Source: Aselliscus stoliczkanus
Taxonomy: Eukaryota > Chordata > Mammalia > Chiroptera > Hipposideridae
DNA: 64,000 bases
Assembly (NCBI GenBank): GCA_033961575.1
Contig: CM066734.1
Location: 86,016,501-86,080,500 of the forward strand
Direction of reading: 5' to 3'
Below the pieces are notes generated by a model. It had not been told where the DNA came from. It saw only the letters and a list, made by a program, of their open reading frames with translations, and did not search any database. Position numbers and translations under genes: made by a program. Of this stretch, positions 46,062 to 58,795 are shown piece by piece; position 1 is the first letter of the stretch, and each line of letters opens with the position of its first letter.

Positions 46062-47328
46062 ACAGAGGAAACCATTAATAAAACAAAAAGGAAGCCTACT
46101 GAATGGGAGAATATATTTGCCAACGATATATCTGATAAGGGGTTAATATCCAAAATTTATAGAACACTCATGAAACTCAACACCAAAAAAAAAAACAACC
46201 CAATTAAAAAATAGGCAGAAGATATGAAGAGACATTTCTCTAAAGAGAACATACAGATGGCCAACAGGCATATGAAAAAAAGTTCAACCTCACTAGTCAT
46301 TAGGGAAATGCAAATAAAAACCACCATGAGATACCACCTCACTCCAGTCAGAATGGCTATCATCAACAAATCAACAAACAAGTGCTGGCGGGGCTGTGGG
46401 GAAAAGGGGACCCTGCTGCACTGTTGGTGGGATTGCAGATTGGTGCAGCCACTATGGAAGTCAGTATGGAGGTATCTCAAAGAACTGGAAATAGAGCTAC
46501 CGTTTGACCCAGCAATTCCACTCCTAGGTATTTATCCTGAAAAAACCAAGACACTTATTCAAAAAAAGTTATGCACCCCTGTGTTCAAAGCAGCACAATT
46601 TACAATAGCTAAGACTTGGAAACAACCAAAATGCCCATCAGTAGATGACTGGATTAAGAAACTGTGGTATATTTATACAATGGAGTATTACTCCGCTATA
46701 AAGAAGAATGAAATCGTACCATTTGCAATGATATGGATGGACCGAGAGACTACTATGTTAAGTGAAAAAGTCAGTCAGAGAAAGACAAATACCATATGAT
46801 CTCAGCCATATGTGAAATCTGAAAAACTGTATGAATGAGCAAAGTAAACAGAAACTGTCTCATAGATATAGAGGAAAAATCAGGGTGGCTAATTGGGAGG
46901 GGGATGGGGATGAGGGAGAAGGGGAAGGGATTAGACAGCAAAAATAGGCAACTACAATATTGCCACTGGGATATGAAAAAGTTTGGGGAATATAATTAAT
47001 AATGTTGTAAATATTCTGTGGAATGTCAGATGGTCATAGGTCTTGTTAGGGAGACCATTTCATGGACGGAGTAGAGGTTTGATCACTGCACTGTATAACT
47101 AAAGCGGAGGTGGTATACCTACTGTAATTGAATATATATATAGATAGTCACGGGATGTGGATTATACTGTGGAAGAGAGTCAGAGGAACAGTAATAGATA
47201 TATATGATATGGGGGGGTGTGGGGTGGCGAATTGGGGGTGGGGGGTTGTCACTTTGAGGGGTAAAATGTATAACTATTGCACTGTGTTGTACACCTGAAA
47301 CTAATTTTAAAAAAATTAAAAAAAAAAA
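46062..47328 (+). mobile_element. Young 5'-truncated L1 LINE insertion, about 1.27 kb
   Basis: The flanking duplication AAGAGTAAGCTGTGA at 46047-46061 recurs at 47329-47343 with one base change. The element ends in a poly(A). It carries the C-terminal part of ORF2 open from 46224 to 46799 (191 codons), with ANRHMKK, the [14 protein letters not shown] motif, [18 protein letters not shown] and [20 protein letters not shown]. An upstream in-frame TAG near 46214 breaks the frame. The 3' UTR is 46800-47310 and holds a G-rich tract at 47211-47245. Confidence 0.95.
47211..47245 (+). other. G-quadruplex-prone tract in the L1 3' UTR
   Basis: Four G runs at 47211-47217, 47221-47224, 47234-47238 and 47240-47245 with loops of 3, 9 and 1 nt. 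G4 motifs are known in 3' UTRs of mammalian L1 elements. Confidence 0.75.
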
Positions 47329-47344
47329 AAGAGTAGGCTGTGAG

Positions 47345-50300
47345 TGACATCCACCACGTTTCCTTTTAGCCAGGAACCCTTATTCCCATACAACATTTCA
47401 ACAGAGGCAAGGTGACTCTTCCTTAGTTTCGGAATATTTTCTCTTTCTCCTTTTTCCCTCTTACTTGAGTCCCCTTAAAATAAGATGGACAACTTACTTA
47501 CTTGGTGAATTAGTAATAGGTAAAAACTCATTGGGCCATGGTTAGCAGAAAGTATGGTCACTGGCTTGTAAAGACAGTTCTCCCTAACCTGTTCTACCTC
47601 GCTTCTCTTCCTTCTTATTGGATAACTATGAGCAAGGAGGCTGAACTTCAGTTTCTCTGCCTGCATGTAAGTGGGTACGTAGGGTAGGTCCACATCTTTA
47701 ATTCTGTTTTTCTTTAATTCTGAAAGGAGGATGTCAGAATTCCCGTTTGAGGCTCAGATCTCACCATCATTGTTCTGTAGATCTAGGTTTATCATTAATT
47801 CTTTGGGCTCAGTTGGGCTACATTTCTCTTTCCCACTTGGTTAGGGCCTGGAGAAAGGTAAAGAGAATGATTAAAACTCCAAACCAGCCATTTGTGTTTG
47901 CTGTTTTTTTGTTTTTTGTTTTGTTTTGTTTTACTATGGGGCTAACTGTGGGGCCCTACGGGATAACAAAATCCTTTGAAAATAAATGAAAACTTTCCCC
48001 ACCTATTCATACTTTTTTGTTGTTTCCAATGAGAGGAGCCCACAGGCTTCCTGAAGTCCATTCCTTAGCCACCCAAGGTTCCATGGCTCAGAATTAAGAA
48101 ACTCTGGATTAAAAAAGGCTTGGTTTATTTTTTAACTCTCAAAAAATTAATATTTTCAAAATACAGCTCCAATTCAAGGGGGTTGTCAGCAAATATAAAC
48201 TCCTTTAACCCTAGTCCTGGCCCTTCCATTGAGCAGAGGCAAACTTGGTGGAACACACAAGAAGCAGGTTTCTCCACTCATGGGAAGGAGGTTGAAGAAA
48301 ATTTCTAAGACTATGGATGGCACTTGAGAAAAATAAATGAGTTTAGCAGTTTAGAACACCAAGAAAGGGATGAAGTAGAGGAGGAAATAAGTTCAAAAAG
48401 ATTGACAGGATAAGAATGGTGCTGGACTCTGGTGGCACAAAAACACTTTTCCTTGTACTATTGGAAATGTGCAAAGTATCTTGTGAAAAATAACAGGGAT
48501 GGACACACCATCCAAAGGTCCTTTGAGGTTCCTCATATACAGTGCATTCTTTCCACATCCTTGTTTCTCCTTCCTAATTCATTTGGGGAGTACTCCTTCC
48601 AGGTAAGGAGAATTCCTGAATGCTTTTCTTTTTTCTTGCAGGATTCTCATTTTGCAGGCTGAAGGTTTGATGGAAATTAGGCTGCACTGTTAAGAAAATA
48701 ACTGGACATATACCCAGAGTGAACTTAAGAATAATGATATTGCCTATACAGATAAGGTATTTCTTGAAAAGCATTTTATATTATATGAGTTTAGCATTCA
48801 TACATACACATGAATACAACATGTACACTCACACACATCCCAATTAGTGGGAATATATACTCCCTTCATTTCAGAAATATTAAGAGGTGTGCTCTAGAAT
48901 AAAGCACTGTATGCCTCTGTAATCCTACCCATCAGAAGGGGGGACACATCAGTAAGGGTCTTATAATAGGACATTGGCTCCTAATGACTCCACTGTATCA
49001 TACAAGTACTTAATACGCCCAGTGCTTGGTTATTAGTTGTTCAATTAGTTAATGAATTGATTTAATTAATTAAAAGTATTCTGGGATTCTAAGTATGGCT
49101 TGCAATCAGTGACCCATTAAGTTTCAGGTACTTTTCTTAGTTCAAGGTCACTTGCAAGTGACTTGGCAGCCTGCCTGTTGGGCTTCCCCCAAGGATCACT
49201 TCAAGCACATGACTCATTCCATGAAGGGTTTTAGAGCCAATAATCTCATGGTAAGGACAGGGCTGGAGATGTGGCTCCCTGAGTAGCTTTCAATGAGAAG
49301 TGAGCAGGGAGAATCTTAACTGGCCAGGATTTGATTAGAGACAAATCATGGACAAGGAAAACAAAGTACCCAATTCAGTCTCAGTCAACTGACTATGTCG
49401 CTCAGGTCCCCAGAGGACTTCATGGAGACCAAGTAGCTGACTGTGCTGGACCATTATAGGCATCGTGCTAAGGTGCTCAATCCATGCTCTGTCTATCCCA
49501 TCATGTGTGCTCATTGAAAGGCCCAGTGGGATGAGAAGGGACTTTACGGAGCTCGTGTCCATTCCTGATCAGCCTGGACTTGCTGTGTGATTTTGCATTT
49601 CTCCCTTCTGCATGCCATTTTCTTCATTTATAAAGGTTCAGGCCCCTTCACTGAGAGAAGATATTGTTATCTTTAAAATACTATGAACTTCACAGAAAGG
49701 AATGCTGAAAAGAACAGGGAAACCTGAGTCAGGAGACTTGGGCCTGGTAAACAGACTCTTCGGCTTCAAGTGAGCTATAGGGCCTCGACAGGTGCCAAAA
49801 GCAGCTCTTGAAATCTAACTACAAATTCTTTATTTTAGCTGAGCTGGGGCAGCAGCTCTTCCCTACAGTGTTTAGAAAGCTGCTGCGGATGAAAAAGGGG
49901 TTCTATAATAACCTGCACAGTTCAGTGACTGAAAGTAATCTCACAGGGTGATCTGATCATAAATTCCTAAGAAAGTTATGGTGGGTAGTTACCCCCAAGG
50001 CACATAACTTCCCTTCATATTTATTTCAATATTATCTATTTAATGTTTCATTAGTAAGCCACTTAAACTTGCAAACTAGAAAAAAAAGTGTTTTCTGCAA
50101 AAACTACGTTTTCAAATAAAATATTTGTGATCACTTATCTAATATGCAGTTTAATGTAATGAGTAATATGTATGAGTATATTATGATGACATCAATGGTT
50201 GAACATATTTTATTTTCTTAGAGGCTTCTTAGGGGCCTTTAAAATACATAGCCTTAACTGTTTATCTGCAACTGCTAAGTCTAAAAAGCTCCAAAAAGCA

Positions 50301-53300
50301 ACTTTTTTCTGGGGGAGAGGGGGTGGGAATTAAGTATGTATTACAATTAGTGAGAATATTTACTCATTTTATCGTAGAAATGTCATGGAATATGATTTGT
50401 TATGTTGTCCAGTCCAAGGTAGAGATATAAAATATATGGGACATGTAAGATATTACCTTTCCACATTTGGTTTCAGAAGTTCTGATAAGGGATTGTGAGC
50501 CCATGCTATCATAAAACTAGGTGACTATTAGATGTTATGAAATAAATTCCACATAAGCAATAAGATTATGATAACAAATGTAAAATCTTGTTACTTCAAT
50601 ATGATAGTTTTTGTGTTCTGAAGTGGTAGAATTTTCCATAGCAAAATTTACCTACTTTTCCTGATTTATAGTAGAAATTGTGCTTCCAGACATAATTCAG
50701 TAACTAGTATTGAACCTGCTCTCCTGATGTTAACAACTAGAAAACTAGAAAACAAAAAAGGAAGTAACACTTTTCAGACTAAGAACAACATATAGTGCAG
50801 GATGGTGCTCTTTGAGAGAAGAAAAGCAAATGAGGTGGGCCTTACTATCATCTGGAATTTCTTCCTGGAGGTACTTTCTGAATCTCAGCACTAGGAGGGA
50901 AAACCTAAGCAGAGCACAGAGGTCTCACTAAGTTGAGAAAACATAGACTTGAATACAGGATGTCTAACACAGTTGAAATTTATAGGGCAGAGTTCCATAG
51001 AGGTGAAAGATCTGCAGAGAAAAAGATCGGCATGGGAGTCACCCAAAGCTTTTGATTGAATATTAAGCTTTGCCTAATTAAGATGCCATTCCAGTTGGTG
51101 GGCAAAGACCAACTGTTGGATACCTGAGAGTGAAAGAACTCCCAAAGGCTCCAACAGAACTGGGAGATATTCAAGTTCATATCATCCATTGTAAAGAGAC
51201 ATTGTTGAACTCCTGAGACATTCAATAGAGAATTCAGTAGATCATGTCTTATTATTAGACTGGAGGTTACCCTAAACAAACCCAAATGAAGCAAAAAAAC
51301 AAGTCACAAAGGCATCAAAATGATCTGAAATAGCATAGCTGTGTGTTCAAATGAAAACAAAACAAAAAACTTAAAAAGTAGACAGCAAAATCCAGACACT
51401 CAACAACATAATATCAAAATGTCTAGCATCCAATCAGAACTTACCAGACATCAAAAACAGCATTATTTTGGTCAAGTTCCAATGGAAAAATAGAACACAT
51501 GTCTTGTTTTCTCAATTTTTCTTTATTATTTACATATTGACTTTTTCTTCTAATCAAAGTTTCCCTCAGAATAAGCCTTTATCTTAAACTAAAATGAACC
51601 CTTTAGCTGTCTAGTCATAGCTAGCAGTTCATTTGAATGGATGACATCTTTGAAAAATTTAGCATTTTTCTGGATTATCAGGTAAGGTACAGTAATGTAC
51701 AACTATACACGGACAGGCGTGTATGACCAAGGTCATCAGGTCATTTAAATATATTATGAGTCCCCCAAATCCTCTTATTCTGGATGGTACTTTCTTCCAA
51801 AGCATTTTATTTACATACCTCAAAGATTTGTTCGATCCTACTCAAATCAAATAAGAAGGCTCTGCTCTAATGTATATTTCTACCAGAACATGAAGCACCA
51901 TGTCTTTCTATTCCTCTTCGCTGTTATTTCAAGGCTTTCAGGCTTCCCTTGATGCATAGGGGGACTACAGCTTGAAGCATAATGAAAGATGTCACTGGTG
52001 TAATCATTCATCCTGTACACAAAAGACTGGAGAAAATTATTCTCCATTTGTTTGTTTTCTAGTCTCACCTCAAATAAAATGATAGCAGATACACCTTATG
52101 CTCCACTAATATAATTTGTGAAGAAAAAAATTACAAATCAATCCTGTAAAAATACATAAAAGTAATCTTATTCAACTCACTTTAAGAAACATGTACTGCT
52201 TACCAACTATATGTCAGATGCCTGGAAAGATAGTAAAATTATACAAAAGAAATAAAAAGCTTAATTTTTCATCTTATAAAGGCAGTCCTGAATTTCCATG
52301 AATTTAATTTCCAAACTTAACTTTTATGCATTTTAAACTGACATCCTTAATCTAGTTTTAATAAACCTTATTTGAACATTTATGCATCAACTGATACACA
52401 TTTCAAGTAACAATGTGGCAGAGCTTCTTGTCAGGTAGGAATTCAGTTTGGAGTTTATTGTCCCTGTTTTTAGTATAATAGCTTTCATTTGTGCCATTAT
52501 TTAATTTTTTTGTGTGTGTGTGTGCCGTGACTCGGATTATTTAATTATTTTGTTGTTTCAAACATCAAAATGGGAGGTGCCTCTGAATTATCTTCTGGCT
52601 TGAGGTGGGGACAATTCCATTAGGTTCTATGTCCTTTAATCCCATTTCAATGAGAAATTTCTGCTTCCAGTTGTATGTTAATTTGGCCTTCTAAAATGGT
52701 CTTCATTTGAATACACTCTTCTACAACTTAAAAAAAAAAACTAAAATTACTAATATCACTTTCTCTTTTTAGTCATTATCTCATAAAATGAATAGAAAAT
52801 AGAAAGATCAAAGTGCCAGTAACATAATATAAGTAAGTCAAATGGATGTGCATTATTAGACCACCAAAGTGATAAATTTTTAACCCTGGACAGACGTTTA
52901 TTGTGATCAATGAGTATATTGCCTTCATTTGGAAAGAAGAAGAATAAAATTAATATGTTCCACTAAAGCTGTTTGAAAGAAGAGTCATAATTATGGATTT
53001 TGAGATCTGTTTTCACTTTTTGGGAGCAAAACCTCTTTCATGTAGCATATAATTTCCTGTTTGATTTTGCGAACTTCATATTCATTACATATTTCCCTTT
53101 AAAGCAAAAGTAAAGAATATTTGTAACAGAGATAATGAAACAATGAATCAAAATCATCCTTATTGAAAGTTTATCTTCTTCTCAATTGGAAGATCTCTTT
53201 GGGAATTATTGAAGACAATCAACACACTTCCACTTAGAGGAATAGCTGGAGGAGACAGGTTAGGGAAAAGCCCAGAGTACCCAGCAAGACGTTTCAGGGA

Positions 53301-54025
53301 AAAGTACTGTTTGAACTTGTTCTGGGAGGGCCTAGCTGATTAGTTAGATTACCTTTCCAAACACAACAAAAGCTCTTCAGGGTAGAACTGCAGTCTCTGG
53401 ATAAAGCTTCCAATTTAAAAGCAGAGATTGCCTATGGCATTGGGGCACACCCAAGTCCTTTGCAACCATAGTTTCAAAGCTTGAGGAGATAAAAAAATAT
53501 TAAACTGAGGCAAGTGGATTTGACCAAAGTCATGAAACTAGCAACTATCACAGGGGTAGTTGTGGAGAGAAGAAATAGGTGGGAGTAGGAGAGGAAGAAG
53601 TGGAAGGAAAGAGGTTAATTAAGAAGGAAGGATGGGTTAAGAAAAAGGTCTGACCAACTTGAACAAAATTTGTCCAAAGAAACTACTTTAGTTCCAATTT
53701 TTGTAGGTTCACTAACTTCCTAGTCTTCTACTTTCTCCAAATTTTCTTTGGGAAAGCAATGGAAGAGTATACCCTAGCTTTTTGAAGGGATGATTTCCCC
53801 CAAGAGGTGACAAGAAATAATAGTTTTATTGTCAGAAAGATCTAAATTGTAATCTCAAATTAGACCTCTTTCCACCTAAGCGACCTAGCTTAGTGCAGTA
53901 GTCTCCCTCATTTGAAAAAGAAGAAATGAAGGTTATTACCCAAGATGGTTGTGTTAATCCCATGCACATAGTAAGCACTCAATATGTTAGTGAACTCATT
54001 GAAGCCGTAAGCCAATGGTCTGGCT
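47345..54025. other. Intergenic, no confident gene
   Basis: About 6.7 kb with no recognisable gene. A poly(T)/GTTTT run lies at 47909-47935. Text at 50760-51480 may be an old L1 5' region or LTR, but I cannot assign it. A short (GT)n lies near 52509-52525. Single-copy or regulatory content here is not visible by eye. Confidence 0.5.
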
Positions 54026-54029
54026 GAAC

Positions 54030-54250
54030 AGGTTTGAATTATTATTACTAGTAGCTATGTGACTATGGACAAGATTCACCACTTTGTTAAACCTCAGTTT
54101 CCCCAGCTAGAAAGCAGGAAAGGTACAAAATGGTAAAGTATCTACTTTAAGAGGTTGTTATGGGACTAACTGGGAAGAAAAAGTTATAAAATACTTATTC
54201 CCTGGATTTGACACATGGTAAGAGTTCAGTAAATGTTAGTTATTATTATC
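54030..54250 (+). repeat. MIR-like SINE
   Basis: CTATGTGACTATGGACAAGA, ACCTCAGTTTCCCCAGCTAG and GGTAAGAGTTCAGTAAATGT are in MIR order. Confidence 0.85.
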
Positions 54251-54839
54251 CATTTTCTGTATGAATGACTGCTGGTGGAGTATTTTATTAAAAAGTCAAT
54301 TCTTACCCTTTAAATAGTGTAATAAATAGGGCCAGCACATTGCCTCACGATATGTCATCAAATGCCATGTAAAAGATGATAATGGACTAAGGAAAGAAGG
54401 TGAACCAGAAATGCTCCATGTTTCTTTATACTTGCTGCCTAATGATAGACCAAACTGACAATAAAAATGGAAACATACTTAATCTTACTGTGCTGACATC
54501 AAGATAAAGAGCTCAAATTGTAAACTATCCCCAAGTCCCTAATTTATTTAAAAATCAAACACAAATTATAGGATGACTTCCTTATAAAGTACCTCAGTGA
54601 TTGTAAAAAGAGCATAATTTCTTGAGATACTGAAACTAAAAGAAACAGTGGTTGTAGTATTTGCAAAACTAAAACTATTCAGAATCATTTTTTGATTAAA
54701 AATTGATAATAATTCCAAATATTTACTAAAGAGCACTTTTCTCTACTTGAATCATTAAAGATTAAGAATGGAAGTGTATGTTGTATATTTCAGAATGAGT
54801 ATCTTTGTATAGAAAGAATACAGCCAGATATGGAAGAAT

Positions 54840-55025
54840 CTAAATGTCAGGTCAATTATATTGGAATAATTTCGTATGGTGACAGATAGTAACTAGGCTT
54901 ATTGTGGGGATCACTTTATAAGGTATATAAATATCAAATCACTATGATACACACCTAAAACTAATGGGATATTGTATGTCATCTATATGTCAATTTTAAA
55001 AATAAGTAAACAAATAAACAAACAA
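54840..55025 (+). mobile_element. L1 LINE 3' tail fragment
   Basis: GGTGACAGATAGTAACTAGG, GGGATCACTTTATAAGGTAT, ACTATGATACACACCTAAAA and a CAAATAAACAAACAAA tail match the L1 3' end and resemble the tail at 24269-24535. Confidence 0.85.
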
Positions 55026-55449
55026 ATGTCAGGCACAGAAGTTTTCTCTTTTACTGAAGAACTACTGAGCCCTGTGTGTGGTGATAGGAGCCCCAGAAGC
55101 AGATACAATTATGATACCGCCCTGAAGCCCTCCCCACTGCCCTGTTAGTATACTAAGAATATAATAGCGTGTGATGGATAAAAAATCATTTTAAACCTTA
55201 GCAAGAAAAGTGCTAAGTACATACAAAGTAGTAACAGGCTGAATACACACTTCTCTATCAGATTTTAATTTAAAAGTAGTAATCTAATGACGACTAACTA
55301 TAAAATGGAGGCTCAAAGTCTCAGAGTTTACTTAGCTTAACAATAAATAATAATAAACAATTATTGCTCTCTGCTCTGGGCCAGACATTTTATCTAACAG
55401 GCAGAAAGGTTTGCACACAACTAACGACACGCTAACTATAAGATAATGC

Positions 55450-55595
55450 TCCTTTGACTGTGACGCCTGAGAGCTTGTTAGGAACACAGACTCTCAGGCC
55501 CTACTCCAGGCTTAATGAATCTGAATCTGCACTTTAACAAGATTCCCAGACTCAAGCTCCCATTGTGTGAGAGAAGCACTGCTGTGACAGATACA
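55450..55595 (+). mobile_element. MER5A-like hAT fragment
   Basis: GAGCTTGTTAGGAACACAGA, CTCTCAGGCCCTACTCCAGG, ATCTGAATCTGCACTTTAAC and AAGATTCCCAGACTCAAGCT are MER5A words in order. Confidence 0.85.
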
Positions 55596-55619
55596 GGAGC
55601 TAGGCGATATAGGAGCTCA

Positions 55620-56525
55620 CAGGAAGGAACTGCTTGCAAGAAGACAGTGGCTGGAAAGCTGCATCACAGCCCATAAGGCAGCACGGGATGTAATATACTG
55701 TTAATATCAGCTTACCACTTCATATAGGTAGATATGCCACTTGGTGAGGTATAGGTAGATATATAATTTGCAAGTACAGAATTAACAGGTATATTAATTA
55801 TTACAATATCACACATTGGAGAAAAACGTGACAATTTGATATAGTTTGGGGTTCATATACACATACATTTATTGGCATACACTTTTGCATTATGATCTTT
55901 AATCACACGTTGTTGCTCATTTTTGTTCAGTGAAATTATTGATATTGGTGACCATTTGTGTAATCTAGATTTTCACAGAAAAAGTTTGCCAACTGTGTCT
56001 CCTTGATATCCAGGACTACTTGGTTCTCCATTGACCCAATACACAGAAAGACAAGTTATTTAAATGATAACATGCATTGAGAAAGAGGAAGGAATAAAAT
56101 TTTCTTTCTGTTTGGAAGAACTGGTCAATTATATGTCTTACCATAACCAGGCCTCTAAAGACATATGGATCATACCGTGGGCAGACACACACCTGGGCTG
56201 TGACTTGTAAAAGATCTCTCTGGTGTTGATTCCAGCCCCATCCCCTCTCAAATCCAGTCCATGTTTGTATGATTTGTAATGAGAGATACATACCGTGAAT
56301 CAATCATTACATTCGAATAGTCAGCACTATTCACCTAGTGAAAGCAGTTCATCCTTTTTCTTATATATCAAACAAAAACAGCTTCCCACTCTTTTATGTA
56401 CCATGCAAAATATTGTAAGGATGGCCTGAGGAAAGCTGTCAGCAAAGAGACAACAGTGATCCTTCATTGAGCAGCTACACTGAAGCTGCCAGCTAGAGTG
56501 CCCAAAGCCCAACTTAAGAGAATGA
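55620..56525. other. Intergenic, nothing recognised
   Basis: No gene or confident repeat seen. Confidence 0.55.
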
Positions 56526-56529
56526 TAAT

Positions 56530-56730
56530 AATGAATAGGTTTCTAGCTCCTTCTATATGCCAGGCAGTGTTCTACGCTTTTATGTGAATTAGCTTATTTA
56601 ATCCCTACACTGAATTTATGAAATAAGTACTATTATTGTAATAAGTTGAGGAAAATGAGTTCCAAAAAGGCTTAGGAATTTCACCAAGATTACTCAGAAC
56701 TGAAGTTTGAATCTACAACCTGAACTTAAG
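56530..56730 (+). repeat. MIR-like SINE
   Basis: CTTCTATATGCCAGGCAGTG, AGCTTATTTAATCCCTACAC and GAATTTCACCAAGATTACTC follow the MIR order. Confidence 0.8.
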
Positions 56731-57119
56731 TGAAAAGAGTATCAAGCAAAAGGAAAAGTAAAATATTTTTTTTAATTTTTAAATTTAAAAAATTTTTTGA
56801 AAACATTCAAGTGACAGTGTTATCTTACACAAAACATATACTTTACTATTTACTATGTCTTGCCATGTTAGATTAGGTATAGAAATACATGGAATACATG
56901 GATTGACACTTGCTGAAAATAATGGGAGACAGCATGAAAAAACATCACAATAAGAGGTGGTATTGAGTGTGTCTTTAGTCCTTTGATGCAAAAACAATAA
57001 TCTAATTCATATAATTATGAAACAGAATTGATTTCTAAAGAAGCCAGTTTAAGTCAGATATAACTACTTTCTTTTTTACCCATAGCTTAGAATGATAAAG
57101 ACAACTATACTGGTGGAGA

Positions 57120-57310
57120 ACAAACTATCTTCCAGGCATTTCTCATAAGTGTATTCACGATTACAATCCTAATACCAGGTATTATTATTCTCCCTCTACA
57201 GATGAGGAAGATTTGAAGGTAGTGAGCATAAATAATTTAAGCAAGATGCCGTGGTTAATAATAAGTGGCAAAGCTGGATATTGAACATGGCGATCTAATT
57301 CCAGAACATG
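57120..57310 (+). repeat. MIR-like SINE
   Basis: CTTCCAGGCATTTCTCATAA, CTCCCTCTACAGATGAGGAA and AGTGGCAAAGCTGGATATTG follow the MIR order. Confidence 0.8.
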
Positions 57311-57319
57311 TATTTTTAG

Positions 57320-58790
57320 CAACTATATACGGACACAAATGAGAAATGAATCAAAGTACAAGGTTTTGGCACCATGGTGGAGGGGAGTTTGGTTCACAAG
57401 AATGTACTCAAAGACCATAGAGTGCCAAACAGCCTTTTTGGAAAAAACTGACAACTGGGCTGAAAACTGCCTCTGTGACTATGTTCTATTATAGGTCGAT
57501 TCCTTACAGGGGCAGCCCTTTGAATTTACCAACTTATATTGGGACCTCGGGTCCTGATGTTAAAATGGCCATCCTCAGTTCCCTACCAAGTTGTCATCAC
57601 TGCTTGTCCTTTGCAATATTGGCCTGGTGCTTCGGAGCAATAAATGGGGTAAGCTGGGGCACTTCTGCTCAAAAGGCTTTGCTGTTGGGAGAGGTCAGTG
57701 GCTTTCCCCCCACTTTCTGTTGCACAGCACATCCCTGCCTTAAGGTACGCTGCCATGTAAATTACCAATACTCCTGGAATCCCAGGGCACATGGTAAAAC
57801 CAGTCATATGCAACCTAATGTCATGCCACACAATTAGTTTAAGGAACTAAAGAATGAAACAGCCTTTTCCATGAACAGCTTTTGACTCCCCTTCTAGCAT
57901 AACCACTCCTGTCCCCCTTACCAATATTTTGGAATCTCTCTTTTCTTAGTAAACTCTATTGGCTAGACTTAGCTTAAATACCTCCTTTCAGGGTTCCTAG
58001 GTCACTTACAAAGTGGGACAACTTCCTCTCTGAACCACAGAGATATATCTTTGTTCAATAGGCCAAGTTGTTCTGCTCATAGACCTGTCAGATCTTTTAT
58101 GATCAGAGCCATGCTGACTGAGGCATGCTGGAATTTAGACAGTGGGAAGGGCATCAGCTAAACCTAAGCTGCACTGAGAAGGCTGGAGAAGGCCAATACT
58201 GGCTGTGGGAAGCAGGTTCTGGGAGAAGTTTGCCCTCTAGTTTCAGGTCTGTTCTCGAGATCTCTGTCCACGACTCTGTTAGAAGAAGTGGGCTGGGCTG
58301 AAGAACTTTGGGACATTTCATTGTTCTCAGCATTAGATGAGGTTTTGGCCAATTTTGCAGGGCAGCGTCAGTTTTGGATGATAATAGGAACATGAGAAAT
58401 AAAGACTCATGTTCCAGCTGGGCCCCACTTCACATTGAGAGTCAGAGAAGCAGATAACTGGACAAAAGATCAGTTCAGCAGATGAGCCACATAATAAGAT
58501 GGTTACAGAGAAAGGCTGCTTCCTGATCAGTGGCCAAGAGAGAGCTGGGTCAATCCTCAAGCTTAATGAGGGACAGAAGAAATAGCTCTGTCTCCCACTC
58601 TCAGGGAATAGGAGCAAGATCTCTTTGACCCAAAGCCTGGTTGGGGCTGAGTCCATGTCTGGAGCAAAACAGGGAAGGTGGCCAGAGCTGACACTGCTCC
58701 ACCTCACACTCTGTCAATTCAAAGGAAGCCTCTGCACAGCCTGCCTTCTCCTGTACACACAACCTCAGTGGCCCACAGCCCCACTGAGTC
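57320..58790. other. Intergenic, GC-richer block, unassigned
   Basis: Less AT-rich than its surroundings. It contains a 120-codon frame at 57475-57837 with no domain or signature I recognise, so I do not call a gene. It may be an old LTR or other repeat. Confidence 0.45.
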
Positions 58791-58795
58791 TTTTA

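Noticed and set aside
46224..46799. 191-codon + strand frame as a possible gene
   Set aside because: It is the C-terminal end of L1 ORF2 in a 5'-truncated insertion with flanking duplication.
57475..57837. 120-codon + strand frame
   Set aside because: No recognisable domain, no transcript context and a short length that chance allows. Kept only as a point to check.
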